Shown one piece after another: positions 32,351-45,179 of a DNA stretch of 64,000 nt. The stretch covers positions 348,797 through 412,796 of the forward strand of contig NW_027192217.1 in assembly GCF_041956535.1 (NCBI RefSeq), given 5' to 3'. This DNA comes from Calcarisporiella thermophila CBS 279.70 (Eukaryota > Calcarisporiellomycota). The notes below the pieces were generated by a model. That model was given only the letters and a program-made list of their open reading frames with translations. It ran no database searches and had not been told where the DNA came from. The position numbers were made by a program, and so were the translations under genes. Each line of letters opens with the position of its first letter. Position 1 is the first letter of the stretch.

Positions 32351-33976
32351 TCAGTTCCCAGTACGGAGAGAACGGCGACGTGACTGATCGGAGGCAGTTT
32401 TCGGATTGCTCATCAGCGGTAGTCGACGCCTTGGCAATTCAACGACTAAATATATTAAGCGAAAGGAATTTAATATCAAGGGATATTCTATATTGGGTTA
32501 GATTTAAAGATGCTTACCTATACGCTTCTTTTCCAAATTTTCCCGGCATTCAGGGCTGCAAAACCAAGGTCCTTCCCTTTCCACCTCTTGGTCCTCAATT
32601 CTTCCCGCAAAGCAGTTCTGGTGATAGGCCTTAGGGCACCCTTCGCATCTAACCAACACGTTTTCTTTCCAAGATTCACGGCGCTGACATCCACAGCAGA
32701 AGAGCTGCAGCACGGGTCGGTCACGGTCATGGATAGACTCACGGGCAAATTGTGTCAGGTCTAGTCGCGGCAGCTTACATACGAAGCCGTACCCTTTGTA
32801 GTCGCAACCGTGCTTGTTGCAGAGGGTTCGCTTTCCCCATGGGCCTGGGCGCCAGTTAACTCCTTCAGTAGTGCCACAGTAACGGCACCAGTCGAGCTTA
32901 GCTTTGGTGAGTTCTTGGAACAGGGTGGGAGAGCGAGTGGGCCGGGGAGGCGCAAGTTCAAGGCCGGACATGCTGTCGTAGCTTGATTGGGCCTCTTCCT
33001 CATCTTCTTCGTCGGACGAAAAGCACGCGAGTTCTTTCTTGGCCTTGGGCACAGCTTTGAATCCTCTTCGACCGCGCTTCCGCTTCCCCGTTGTTACCTC
33101 CTCCAATTCAGAATCAGAAGAGTCGATCTCCACTTCTCCCTCGAACGCAATGGTTTCCGGCTCCGCAATCGTCCTCGAAGCTGCTACCTCCACCTCTCTC
33201 TCGTTTTCTGTCTCCGTGTCTGATTCACTCTCCGAACCCAAGCCCAGATCGAACGTAGATTCCCACTGGTCACTCATCCGCCGCCGCTTGACTGCAGGTG
33301 AGAAGAAGGGAGAGTCCATCGCCGCCATGGAAGCATCAGGGGTAGAATATGCGCGGCGCGATTCAGGCTGGACCGAATGATATCCGAGCATGCTTGGATC
33401 TACCACGTTCAGATCCTCGAGAGAAGATGTGGAGGATAGCGTGATCCCAAGTCCGACAAGCTCACGCTTCTCGTCTGCCACTTCGCTCCAGTCCTCAAAA
33501 CCACTATTGAAAATCTCTAGTGAATCGCAAGGCGAGGGCAGCGTAGCCTGCTCGTACTGCGGCTGTGGCTGGCTCAGCTGCTGAAGATGAAAATGGGTTT
33601 GTGCGGGGTGGGCCGGAGGCGTCTGAGGGTCTAAGCACACCATTTCAGAGGGCTGGTGCTGAAGCCATTCCGAAGCTTCGTCTGCGGGAGGTGGCGTGAA
33701 GAACACATCGTTCCGGAGGGTTTTATCATAGAGCGCCGCTGTAGTGGTATGGAAACTTATCGTGCTATTGGATAGGGTGTGGTGAATGGGTGGCGGAGAA
33801 GGAAGAGGATATTGAGCCATTGTGTGGAAATGGGGTTTGCACACATTATCTCCCGTGAAATTCCGATAGGGTGGGCCGTAGTTGGTCAATGGCATTGAGG
33901 GGTGGTGTGCGGATTCCCCGAGGTAAGCTGTATCGGGCATACAGCCTGCGGGCATAATGAAAGGGGCGTTGACCAT
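32351..33976 (-). CDS. GATA-like plus PHD zinc-finger nuclear protein
   Basis: Two exons, 32518-33976 and 32351-32445, give 517 aa. The start used is the first ATG (33976); the frame is open a little further upstream. The first 270 residues are low-complexity (Pro, His, Gln, Ser), followed by acidic tracts and basic patches that look like nuclear localisation signals. At about 360-400 is a GATA-like finger (CRYCGTTEGVNWRPGP...LCNKHGC, a C-x2-C...C-x4-C set). At about 422-475 is a PHD finger (CCGCQRRESW..., YHQNCF, WFCSPEC). Such proteins bind chromatin or modified histone H3 and regulate transcription. No orthologue can be named from sequence alone. Confidence 0.83.
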
Positions 33977-36900
33977 TTTGTATTTATGAACTTCCTCTGC
34001 CGTCACTGTGTTCAAGCCTAAGTATACTCTTCCAGAAATTCAAGACGTAACGTAGCGGTAGGGCAATGGCACAGAGGGGCCGACAGGTATTAAACGAGAA
34101 CAAAGAGAGAGAGTATTGCTGAGGAACGGCAAGATATAGTATTTTTTTTTCTCGTCGAAGAGAAAAGAGTTTCAGCTCGAGCGCTGATTGTATAAATATG
34201 ATAGCAAGTACAAAGTGGGACAAAAATCAGAACAACATAGGCTTGGGGCCAATCACCACAGGGAGTCAGGAGTGATGAAGTTTAAAATAAAAGCTCCTCT
34301 CGAGAGGCGGGGAGAAAAATAAAAAAGAAGAAAAGAAAGCGTGTAACGATCTTATTTCCGCCAACTCCCTCACATTTGCAATTTCTTGAATGGACCGGAG
34401 CTTGCAAGTTAGAACAAGGTTTTCTGTGTTCTCTTATTTGCGGGCGCGTTATTTTTATTTCTAAACTTAGAATGGCCATGCACAATGAGCGTCACCGCGC
34501 TGGTTATTGCGATGATTGCCTCCCCTCTTCCCTCGCCTCTCTCACGTCAAATACTGGGAGAATACAGGGTGAGGAGTGCAGATTGAACCCGACAGTAGGG
34601 ATAAACATTGCGGAAAAAAAATGTGCAAAAGCAGCAAAAACAAATTAGCACCAAGCTCGTTTGTTTGTTTGGCGAGAAGCATTAATTGATTCAGGCGGTT
34701 ATCCCAATTCTTATCCTTGCTATTCACCTTGCTTATCTATATTGGCAATAAAGCTCCGGACTAAACCCAAAGAGTATAAATTCGACTAACAATAATCAAG
34801 TATAGGGTGGATCTCAGAAACAACGAGAAGGCCGAAGACCGACAAGATTGCACCGAGTGCTTATAACCAGCTCTATTCTAGCTATTATAAATGCCGTCTG
34901 TTAATTCGATTCTTGTTGTAAAATGCAACTATTGAAGGAAAAGTACAGTGCAACGGTGCAATAATAGATAATCAATCTATGGTCGCACAACTGTAATCCC
35001 TTGCATGCTCTCGTCTATAGTTTTTTCCCTCCCGCATACCTAGTAGAGAGAGGGTACCCCATTGCTATTTGAGAGGAGTTCCAAAGACTCATCAATTCAG
35101 CACACCAGAACGTATAATGGAGTAGAGAGGGAAGGGTGCCAGACCTCCTCTATCAGATTCCGCAGATTCAGACCCTATTGCGACCTCCAGTCTCTTTTGC
35201 TACACCGCCCGCTTTTGGAGGAAAAACGCACAGGCAAACCTCCCCGTCACCCCCGCCTCTCTCGCCTCCGCGCCAAAATGCACAACAAAATGTCATCGAA
35301 GATTAGTGCGAGGATACTCGGTGATTTTGCTATACATTTGAAGTTTTGTAATATACTTTCGAGATCACGCGAGAGAGCATGGCAACTAGGTTAAAACGTG
35401 CAAAACTTGGCAGTGCCGAAGTTTATCGTTCCATCTCTTAAAGTCCATAATATATTTGCTATAATATCCCATTAAATGAGAGAATGATACTGTGGTAGGA
35501 CCAAGCACAAATGGTACTGATATCAAACTGAGATCGTAGGGCCGTGCTGTCCGGCAAGGGCAACAATCGCCTGAATATTCACAGTAATGTACAAAAGTTC
35601 TATTATACCGGTGGGACAAGTCGTGTTTGTACTAGAGAAAACTGGCCTGACTCTTCCCAAGAATGTGTTCTCACGAGGAACTCTTTTTTTTAGGTTTTTT
35701 GAGAAAAATATTTATTAGATTCAAAACCCAAAAACCCGGCCCTCATATGAAGATATGGCCACGTTTCATTTCTATTCATCCTAAGGTTTATTATTGATAA
35801 ACACTTTTTTCAAAGGCTTTAATTAGAGATCAAGCTTAAGCCTGGCTGCTAAGGTTTATTGACTGAATGAACATTACCAGATTTTTACATTGGTGGATTT
35901 GAAAGTGCGCTTTTAAGGAAGGGACAAGGAGGAGAGGAAAGAGAAGGAGGTATCAAGGAGAGCGAGTAAGAAAAGATCTGTGAACCTTTTCCAAAGAAGA
36001 TTGTCTCTTTTGTCCACGGTTCCACATGATAACCCATAGACGTAAGAAGTTGAGTTTAGGAATAACAGTGATGTTAAACCAAACCGGTTGGTAGTTCCTA
36101 GTACATCCGAGGAATATTGCTTGAGTTGAAGAGGGACAATATCGACGGGCACTACAATTATAAAAAAAACTCTTTCTGTAAGTAAGTGGAGGAAAACAAA
36201 ATCAAGGAGCGGGAATTAAAAACACAACTACCCAGTTCCTGATATAACAAATCATAATTTTCCCGTTTTCCATGAGTGCAAGAACTTGCTTATTCCCATT
36301 TGAAAACTTGTACCTTCCGCTGTTTAAGTTTGGCATTCGTGGGATAATGTTCTTTTATCACAACCAATGGGGGCGGATACCGTAAAGGTTTAGCAAGTCT
36401 ATATAGTACTGCGATGTTTGTACCATACTAGTCAAGCTTGCTGCGCAATTTCGTTTTCCAGTATCCATTTTCTCCCTTGCTACCTTTCTCCCGTCGTCTA
36501 AGCTCCAGCATTAAAATCACAAGAAAAAAATTAGAGGAGGCGGGGAGGTGCCCAAGCACAATGGGTCTTATAGATATTATAGCTAAAAGCGATTAGAAAA
36601 TAGAAGTTTGGGCCTATTCTGAGTAAACCATGTGTGTAAATATAAAGTTAAATTTGAAACTGTAATAAATTGCATCCATTATAGTCGCATATAAGCTATA
36701 TGTTTCATATTGTCTTCACACCATTCACTGTTAGTCGACGACCTAAGATATGCAAGATCTATATCCCAATCATATACGTTTCCGAAGGATCAAAATCGTG
36801 TACCTTTAGATATAGTTCAACTTGTCTTGGGGGGCTACCCGATTGCGGAATTTGTTTAATCTAGCTTACGAAATCAACAAAGCGATCAGCGCTTAGTCTC

Positions 36901-39861
36901 TTATTGCTGTACAAAGTCTCCGAGAAGAGCAGGTGACTGAAGAGGGACAGTGGGATGGTTGGATGGTAGCGGATAGGAGTATTTTCTCCACTCCAATAGC
37001 TTCTAAGCTTAATACTTAGTACTCTGAAATAGCTAAAACGTGTTGCGTCATTCTTGTGCCTTTATTTTTAATATTGCATGATTTCGCCTGACCTAAGGAC
37101 CACAGCCATCTAAAGCAAATTGCATTTTCTCGAGCATAAAAGCTTACTCACCCAATCCACGCTCTCCGCCCCCTTTCACTTTACCTCAACATGGTTGGCT
37201 TTACACTGCATTGATTTCCACTCAACTACATGCATCAATAATTATACTTCAATCCAAGCCCACGGTGTTTTGTTTGTCCTCTAGATATGGAATTAAACAT
37301 TATGAAAACCCATATTAACTCACAATACCAGTAGTTAGAGTCAATAACGTCCCAGTGCTTCACAAATAAACTAGCATAGAGACAAAGGAAAACTCCCTTA
37401 TAATACTGTAAAAAAAAAAGCAAAGGTACAATGTGGTTGAGCTGGCTACAAAGGATAGGCTAGGCCTTCTCATAGCTGAGAGTTTTTAACTGGTGTTTAT
37501 TCAGCAAGAAAATGTAAAGCTACTTTATCCCGTAGCTATCCTTGCGGTTCTGAAGGTGTAGTATTTATCTAATGATCGTCAAATGCAAGGATTTCCGAAA
37601 ACCTTCTGGTAATATCATGTTCACATCTTTATTTTCGGGAGATTGTTAAAGCAATTTGCTCAGCATGTTTACTATTGAAGTGTCTAATTGGTAAATAATG
37701 CAAAAGGACGAAGAGCATTATCTACTTGACTAATAAAAATGTGTTCAATTATAAATAAAACTAGCTATACTGTAGTTCTCTAAGCCCTACACCAGCAATT
37801 CGAAATAAATCTCCATCCAACCCAAAGATATAGAATTAGAGAAAAAATAAAGGGTTTATATAAGTTAATATCATGTAAAACGATCGTGTTTCTTTCAATT
37901 TAAAATGGGTGCATGGATGATAACAGAATGGGAAAAGAAAAAATTATGTACAATTAGAAGGTGAAAAGAGAACTCGAGTGAAAATTTGGCCATATTTAGG
38001 TACGAATGCTCCGGGAGTGGGTTCCTTGAATTAGTTAATATTGGTCGGTGGTTTAGGAGGAAGCGGCATATGCGGAAGAGGAGGCCAAGGATCGCGTGCG
38101 TTTGTCATTTTCGAGAATATCGTGTTGTGCAACTTATGAGTGCAAAGGCGAGGAACCGTTAACTTGAATAGTTGGTATTATTTAAGAGACAAAAAAATTA
38201 TCTAATAGTCGGGCTGGGCGTATAGGCCGAACAAAATATGGGATCGATATCACATTTTATACTTTTAAATGAGAAAAAGGCTGGTGAAGATGCGTTAAAA
38301 GTTTGGGGGTCACGAGCGAACCTGCTTTCTTCATGTTCGCTGATTCCGCCAGGCCATTTTGAATCTTTTTTCAGCAAAATCTAGCGGTGGCCAAATTAAA
38401 GTTTTTCTTATAGCAGCTTGTTTCTTTCATCCTTGCATGCATCCACATCTGGCTCAAGGCGTAAGGCGTATAGTCATCAGAAAGACGCAACATTTTTGAG
38501 AGAAAGAGATGAGCCTCATATCTTCTTTGTTTTTCCTTGTGCCAAGCTATTTACAACTAGCAAGCCGAATATTACGTACCCCTTTGATGCTCTCAGCGGC
38601 TCAGGATAGTTAGTTGAGTGGATTGTAGCCACATCGCACTAATCTTCTCTCTTTCGTACTAAGGAACGGCAGCTTTCGAATTTTATCAATGTGGATCATA
38701 ATCTTTGCGATAAATATAGCAGTTAGCTAGACAAAACGCCCATTAATTGTTCCGTCTCGATGCATTATTTTATGCATGCATAAGAGAAAGAAATGATTAA
38801 TAAAATGATGCAGCTAACCATCTGAAAGATCGGCCTCTTTACTAGCTACCTCTTTTTTGACGCTGATTACTTAAAGTGGCCATTTTTCTTAGTCAATGAA
38901 CGGACCACTCGACTAATAGTTTGTAATTATGCTGATTTTCTTCTGGCGTTAAGTTGGCTGAAATTTTTGAGAGTTAAGAGGCGCAAGTGCTCAAATATTG
39001 ATTCTTTCTATATTCTTTCTATACTAACAAATCTTTAATGATGATTGGGTAGGCTTTGTTTTAGTAGAGGATGTAGAGCAGAAGGGTCAGTGATTTGCAT
39101 GCATGTTTCCTCCCTGACCTCTACCGTCATGTGCTTGTAGATAGCATAGTATCAAAATAGTGCATAACTTAATGCAGATTTTATTATTTGTGCTTTCACA
39201 TCAATTCTTTATCAAGCCAAGTGCATGAGACGGAAGTTGATGGAAAAAAGCACTAAAAAAACGAAGGGTCGCTCTTAATATCAATAATAGGTGAGCAAAA
39301 TCGTCACGTATGTTTTTTAAGTCTCTATTTAACTGTTATTGGTTATCGTATTTAGAGCGGGTAAACCTGTAAACTTAATCCACCTTTGTATTGCAAAAAG
39401 CACTTACACTTAAGAGAATATGTACTCTGCGAAGATACTACGATATTTCGATATTGAAGAGAGCCGTTTTATTTGAAAAAAAGGATTTCGTTTTATGTTG
39501 CTTATTTTATATGTTGTTAGGTTAACCAGGATACGTTTTGAAAGTGTGGTCTCAGATCGTATTAATGGTTTTCGGTGATCCAAGGTTAATTTGGAAAAGG
39601 ACTGGAGAGAATTATTATTGGGCCTATCACTTGGCCAACCGTTGGGCTGATAACCAACGATTTTTCGGTTCATTTTCAAAATAAGAGTGCCAAATTTCAG
39701 ACCCTGATCTTAACCTTTTCCCCGTGAAGTATGTTTTGCGAATGAAATAAAATTTTACATAAAAGAAAACCTCTCTATCTCTCTTGTCCTTCACGCATCT
39801 ATTTTTTGCTATTTAATTCTACCCCTTTATCTTTTTTACTTCCCACCTGGCATCTATCGCA
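33977..39861. other. 5.9-kb region without recognisable gene
   Basis: The left part (to about 34250) is the promoter/5' region of the zinc-finger gene. Beyond it, open frames are short (at most about 110 codons), lie in all frames and show no family resemblance or consistent splice structure. No tRNA, no element tail shared with the LINEs or SINEs and no terminal repeat was recognised. It could hold a non-coding RNA or a fast-evolving multi-exon gene that I cannot detect. Confidence 0.45.
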
Positions 39862-40152
39862 ATGATACGTGTTTTTATATTTATTGTTTCTCTACTCTCT
39901 CTCCTTCTCCCTATCAATGCCATCCCCATTAACCCTGAGGCCAGCACCTCTCTAACACTTACCTCGCAGCAGCTTTCTGATTTGGCCAGCGGAATTCGGC
40001 CCCCTCGTAACCTTTACAAAATTCTGCGGCGGCGGCTTGCAGAGAGGAATATTCGTGTCACCAAACGTGAACTGCGCAAGTTGGGCCAGCAAGTATATCA
40101 AGAGATCGGGAAACGAAGGGATATTATGGCTGGAGTTCTGGCCGAATCCTAG
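39862..40152 (+). CDS. Small secreted protein (hypothetical)
   Basis: A single-exon frame of 96 codons preceded by a pyrimidine-rich leader and a clean ATG (CGCAATGAT). Residues 1-20 form a signal peptide ending NAIP. The mature part of about 75 residues is basic and helical (SDLASGIRPPRNLYKILRRR...) with no Cys. The signal peptide and isolated position with UTR-like flanks support a real gene. No family is recognised; a secreted peptide or an effector-like protein are both possible. Confidence 0.6.
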   Translation: MIRVFIFIVSLLSLLLPINAIPINPEASTSLTLTSQQLSDLASGIRPPRNLYKILRRRLAERNIRVTKRELRKLGQQVYQEIGKRRDIMAGVLAES

Positions 40153-40423
40153 CCCCCACTATGAATATGCAACGCCAGGAATAAGGAAACCTATCCAGTG
40201 AAACCCACATAAACTAGTCGTTTCCCGTCACTGTTCTATGTTGATACATTATTTAGTATCTAGTATTAATAACTGCACTGCTTAATGGAGCTATTTATGT
40301 ATTTTAAAGAAAACAATATAAGCAACGGAATTGAAATAAAGAAGAAAATACACAACAATAAGGATATCAAGTACTAGATATATGTTTGTACAAGAAGGAA
40401 AATAAATACAAGTCTGAAATATG

Positions 40424-41089
40424 CTAATCTCGCCAACTTCTGAGAATCTTTTTCAGTCTCACTATCGCTTTATGGCCCCACGATTCCCTCTGTGTACTCC
40501 CTTGCATCTCGTAAGAGGAGCGATGGGACTTGTGCAGCATAGCCCACGAGAGTCGATTTTTTAGTAGGTGAGGTGGATGCTTTTCTCCTAATTCTTCGAT
40601 TTTAAACCCTAGGTCCTCCGGAAATTCACTCTCATCCTGAATGGTCAATGAGGTGCCGCACCATGAAAATTGCTTTCGAGCACTCGCTTTCCTTTTGATG
40701 GTGTCATTATGACTTTCTTTTTCTTCCTTATCAAAATAGGATCTCCGTCGCGGTGTGTTGGAAAGCCTGAGAATGCTCATCTTTTTTGATATGCTCTCCC
40801 CATATCCAAGCTTTTTCCTTGGTACTTCAGGTTGCACGATTTGGTTAGGCAGCGGCAACTCGGCTACTGGGACAAAAACACTGTCATTGTGATATGGAAA
40901 GGTAAGAAAGAGTTTGTCTTGTGGCGGGAATGGGGAGGCTAAGGGGGAGGGACATGAAGCAGAAAGGAAGGGTGAGAGGGGCCTGATGGATGGAGAGGGA
41001 GGCTCGGAATTTGTGAGAGGAAGAGTTAATGAAGAGGAAAGTGAATTCGATCTGGAATGTGAATGTGATAATGGAAATTCAGTTGACAT
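40424..41089 (-). CDS. Ser/Pro-rich orphan protein (hypothetical)
   Basis: A 221-aa single-exon frame. The first ATG in good position is at 41089. The N-terminal 70 residues are Ser/Pro-rich, the middle holds basic RRRS and KRKAS-like sites that suit phosphorylation, and the C-terminus (SWGHKAIVRLKKILRSW) is amphipathic. No domain is recognised. Coding status rests on length and composition only. Confidence 0.5.
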   Translation of the reverse strand: MSTEFPLSHSHSRSNSLSSSLTLPLTNSEPPSPSIRPLSPFLSASCPSPLASPFPPQDKLFLTFPYHNDSVFVPVAELPLPNQIVQPEVPRKKLGYGESISKKMSILRLSNTPRRRSYFDKEEKESHNDTIKRKASARKQFSWCGTSLTIQDESEFPEDLGFKIEELGEKHPPHLLKNRLSWAMLHKSHRSSYEMQGSTQRESWGHKAIVRLKKILRSWRD

Positions 41090-43124
41090 CACTTTTTATG
41101 AGGAATTGTATAGAGAGGGAGTAATGAAAAGTAATTGGTGTTTAATTGTATTTTTTTAAAAAAGAAAATAGGTGAAGTGCGGGGAAAGATTCCATTTGGG
41201 TGCATTTGAAGGAATATCTGTGCTCATGGTGACGTCACGCGTGAAGGTGCAATTCTTTGCAGACGAAACCCACTTCTTCGTGTAGCTAGTTTTTGACAAG
41301 GCAGAAGAATTCTAGATAAAAATAATCGTAGAACTCCTATATTGATATTGTTTCTTTATGGCTACATGCCACGCAGTATATTTTGGAAAAAAAAGTACTG
41401 ACTTTTCATTGTTTAAACATTAGTAAAGATATGATTCAATATATGTACAAGAATTCTAACATTGATTCAAGAAGTTTTCGTCCATAATCGCAATAAAACT
41501 TTGGAATTCAGAATGCGCTTTTTGGCTAAACTGGTTGTCTCATTTCCTCCAGTCATATCTCCCCATTTTGCCTGTTCATTATACTCTATTTAACTAAAAA
41601 TCTCAGAGTGGCTGCGGGTAACCGCATGAGTATGCATTTTTAGGATGCTTGAGAACGATAGTTTGAGATATCGCACCGAATATCTAAGAGCTTCGGATGC
41701 CATAGGTTGGAACTGGGATGAAGGTGAGATAAATCAAGCTATTTGAATGATTAAGTTCTCGCATAATGATTTCCAATATCTTGGTGATATTAACGTATAT
41801 TATGAAACCTATGTGACTAATACTACTTGATATTATTGTTTTGTTTAGTGAAGGCAACGTACATGTTTAGGATAAAATATATCATGCAATATATTATAGC
41901 ATTCTGAGGATTTTCAAGGGAATACTTATTGGTCTATTTCCTAACTAAATTAGCACACAATTAACAAAATTTAAATCCGGGCTTACAAATTCAATATTGA
42001 TGTGTTAGTAAAGAGAAGTAGTAAAACTGGGCTTTTCAGTCTTATTGAATTCTTTACAACTTTCCTTTTCTTTTTTTAATTTCGAAAATATGGCTCTAAC
42101 ATGTGAAAGGGGATTACTTTATGTGGCGCAATATTTCCGTGTGCTACTAAGTCTAATATCATTCAATTTCATTTTCCAGCAAGGTAACTGTTAATTATCG
42201 CACGTTTCGAATACAAGAAGCATGCCTCAAATACCCATCGTTGCGGCGTGGTGATAGTTCAAATAAAAGAAGTTTGTTGTCGTTATATGTTTGATATTAA
42301 GAATAGAAGATGTTTATAAGCTATGTATAATCTATGTCGAAAGATTTATGAAAGTTGCACACATAGTGCGGTGTAAGAGAAGAAATAGCTTTTCAAAGGA
42401 AAGTCCAGGTTTTCGGTAAAATATAAATGCCGTTTTAAAGCCTCTTGAAGCAGCTCTGATATACAAGTACCATGATTTGATTCATGTTAGTACACTAACT
42501 ATGTAGATGATACTGTTTTCATAAGGTTTATAACCCGTAAGCATTAAGCTATATTGTTGATGAAGTGCACCACAAAATATCGATCTCTCCCATCGGATCA
42601 GTTTTACTTTGGTGAAGAGAACTAGAAATATATGTGAGTCGCAGGTGGATACCGAGTTGTTTAGAGCAAGTGTAGCGATGGAGAGAATGGGAAAGAGAGG
42701 CACAGTTACAAAAGCTTGGCTGATTAGGAGTACGTGGTTCGATAACTATATAAGTAATAAAGATTAGAGCTTTTGGATGCTTTGGTTGTTTGAGCACATT
42801 TTGGTTGCTGAGAAGATGTCGATGAAAAACGCAAAATAAAAAAGTAGGTAAAATACAGCACAAAACCGCCAGCAAATATTCTTGGTATTTTAGCGAAATT
42901 TATGAAAACCGTCGATATTCAACCACTAACAATCAGTTGCTTTTATTCTTTGAACTCATCGTCCTATCCTCGAAAAAGTAATCTCGCCCTCAACAATCGA
43001 CAATTTAATCACATGCCGCGTTTTCCCAGAAAATTGCCGATACTTAAAAAGAGCCCACGCACTTTTGCTTTTCACTCTCACAGTATCAACATAAGCTATC
43101 TTCTTCCTTTTTATATTTGAAAAT
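41090..43124. other. 2-kb intergenic region
   Basis: AT-rich, with no gene recognised. The last 150 bp before 43125 are pyrimidine-rich and probably the promoter and leader of the SDR-SCP2 gene. Confidence 0.45.
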
Positions 43125-44689
43125 ATGTCGCAGCTCAGATTTGACGGTAAAGTTGTCGTTGTGACAGGTGCTGGTGGAGGCCTCGGCCGTGCTTATGCGT
43201 TGGCTTTTGCGTCGCGTGGCGCCCAAGTTGTCGTTAATGACTTGGGAAGCACTACTACTGGTGATGGAGCTTCGAGTAAAGCAGCCGATAAGGTGGGATT
43301 AGACTCATTTTGAGAGCTGTTTCTGATTACCTGAAATCTAATTCCCGTGATTATTATATATTTTGGCTAGGTTGTGGAGGAAATCCGTGCCGCTGGTGGG
43401 AAGGCTGTCCCTAACTATAACTCGGTAGAAGATGGCGACAAAATTATTGAAACAGCAATGAAGGCTTTCGGCCGTGTGGATATAGTTATTAACAATGCTG
43501 GGTAATTACATTGGAGCTTTACTCATTTTCGCATCTTTCATATATCATTTATTATTTTTCCTCTTTTCTTCCATTTTAGCATTCTCCGTGACAAATCATT
43601 CGCTAGAATGACCGATCAGGACTGGGATCTCATCTATGCTGTGCATGTGCGCGGTGCATATAAGGTGACCAAAGCAGCATGGCCCATTTTCAAAAAACAA
43701 GGCTTCGGACGTGTCATTATGACATCATCTGCTGCTGGTATCTATGGCAACTTTGGACAAGCCAACTATTCTTCTGCCAAGCTAGCGCTCTATTCTTTTG
43801 CCCGTACTCTTGCCGCGGAAGGCAAAAAGGACAACATCCATGTAAATACAATTGCGCCAATGGCTGCCTCACGTATGACTGCGACTGTGATGCCTCCCGA
43901 GGTCATGGAGAACTTGAAGCCTGGTAATTGAATCCCTCCTTTTCTCCTCTTCTATATCAGGCCAAACTTAAGTTTTATCTCTGTCTGTTTCAACTTTCAG
44001 AGTTTGTTGCTCCACTTGTTCTGTATCTTTGCCACGATTCCTGTGAGGAGACCGGTGGTCTTTTTGAAGTGGGCGCTGGCTATGTCTCTAAGCTGCGTTG
44101 GCAACGTGCGGGCGGTGTAACTCTCTCAAACAAAGGTTTTACACCAGAGGATGTTGCGAAGAACTGGACCAAGATTACCGACTTCGAGACCGGGGCTCAC
44201 TATCCTAACTCCCCGCAGGAATCCATGCAGATCTTCTTTGAAAACCTCAGTGACAGCGAGCAGGGTTCGGGTCAGAGCGAGGGAGCGCAGCAGAGCGAGG
44301 GAGGTGGTTCCCTGAAGGTGGAGGGCTTCGAGTCTTCTCAAGTCTTTGATCAAATGGCCAAGGGTATTGGGGCGGCTTCAAAGCAAGAGCGCGAGGCTCA
44401 AGCCAAGAAAGCCAAAGGCATTTTCCAGATCGATGTCACAAACGCGCAGGGTAAAGTGCAGAGCTGGTTCATCGATATGAAGAGTGGCGATGTGGTAATT
44501 GGTTTGGGTGCCGCTCCGAAGAAGGCCGACGTGATTCTCCAGGTCAAGGATGCCGACTTTGTGCAGATGGCGGCTGGCAAGCTCAACAGCCAGAAGGCAT
44601 TTATGCAGGGCAAATTGAAGATCAAGGGACAAATGATGCTAGCAACCAAGCTAGGCGATGTGTTGAATGCTAACCGATCGAAGCTCTAG
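43125..44689 (+). CDS. Peroxisomal 3-hydroxyacyl-CoA dehydrogenase (SDR) fused to SCP2
   Basis: Four exons, 43125-43292, 43371-43501, 43580-43923 and 44001-44689, give 443 aa. Residues 1-300 are a short-chain dehydrogenase of the HSD17B4/MFP-2 type: cofactor loop [16 protein letters not shown] at about 97-100, catalytic Ser about 149-150 and Tyr163-x3-Lys167. Residues about 335-440 are a sterol carrier protein 2 domain, and the C-terminus RSKL is a strong peroxisomal targeting signal (PTS1). The MaoC hydratase domain that lies between them in animal MFP-2 is absent, with only a Gly/Ser/Gln-rich linker there. Expected role: the dehydrogenase step of peroxisomal beta-oxidation, with lipid binding by SCP2. 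The closest known layout is C. elegans DHS-28. Confidence 0.93.
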
Positions 44690-45179
44690 ACGGCGTCTTG
44701 TATGCGGAGTTTTACGTCTGAAACTTTTCAGTATTTGTATAGTTTAAAGAAGTAAAAATAATAATATAAATGAAATGACTGTTATACGGCAAGCTAAGAT
44801 TGGATTCGCTGATACTTATTCGAATTTAAATATGCACCTGAGCGGCTCATTGCTATTTTTGGGTATTTTTTTTGGGCTTTTTTGGTATCCTTAAAATAGA
44901 TCTACACTTGTCCTATCTTCAACTGTTCCTCCTTCCCTTGTTTCTGCTATTGTTAGTTTGTTCGGCACAACGTTTGCCTTAGCATATCAAGGGACCGGCA
45001 TTGTCTCGTAAATTAAGATCCTGCCAGGTTTATGTAATGAGCTTGTGATGGAGCGGATCTCAGGATATTTTCTATAGTGCCTCTTTATGATTGGATTTTT
45101 AATTTCCTTTATTGATTGGTAAATTCTCCTTCTTCACGATCTTATGTGTATATAATCATAACGGCCTTGCGGAAGCATC
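44690..45179. other. Intergenic region
   Basis: About 490 bp of AT-rich DNA with T-runs; nothing recognised. Confidence 0.4.
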
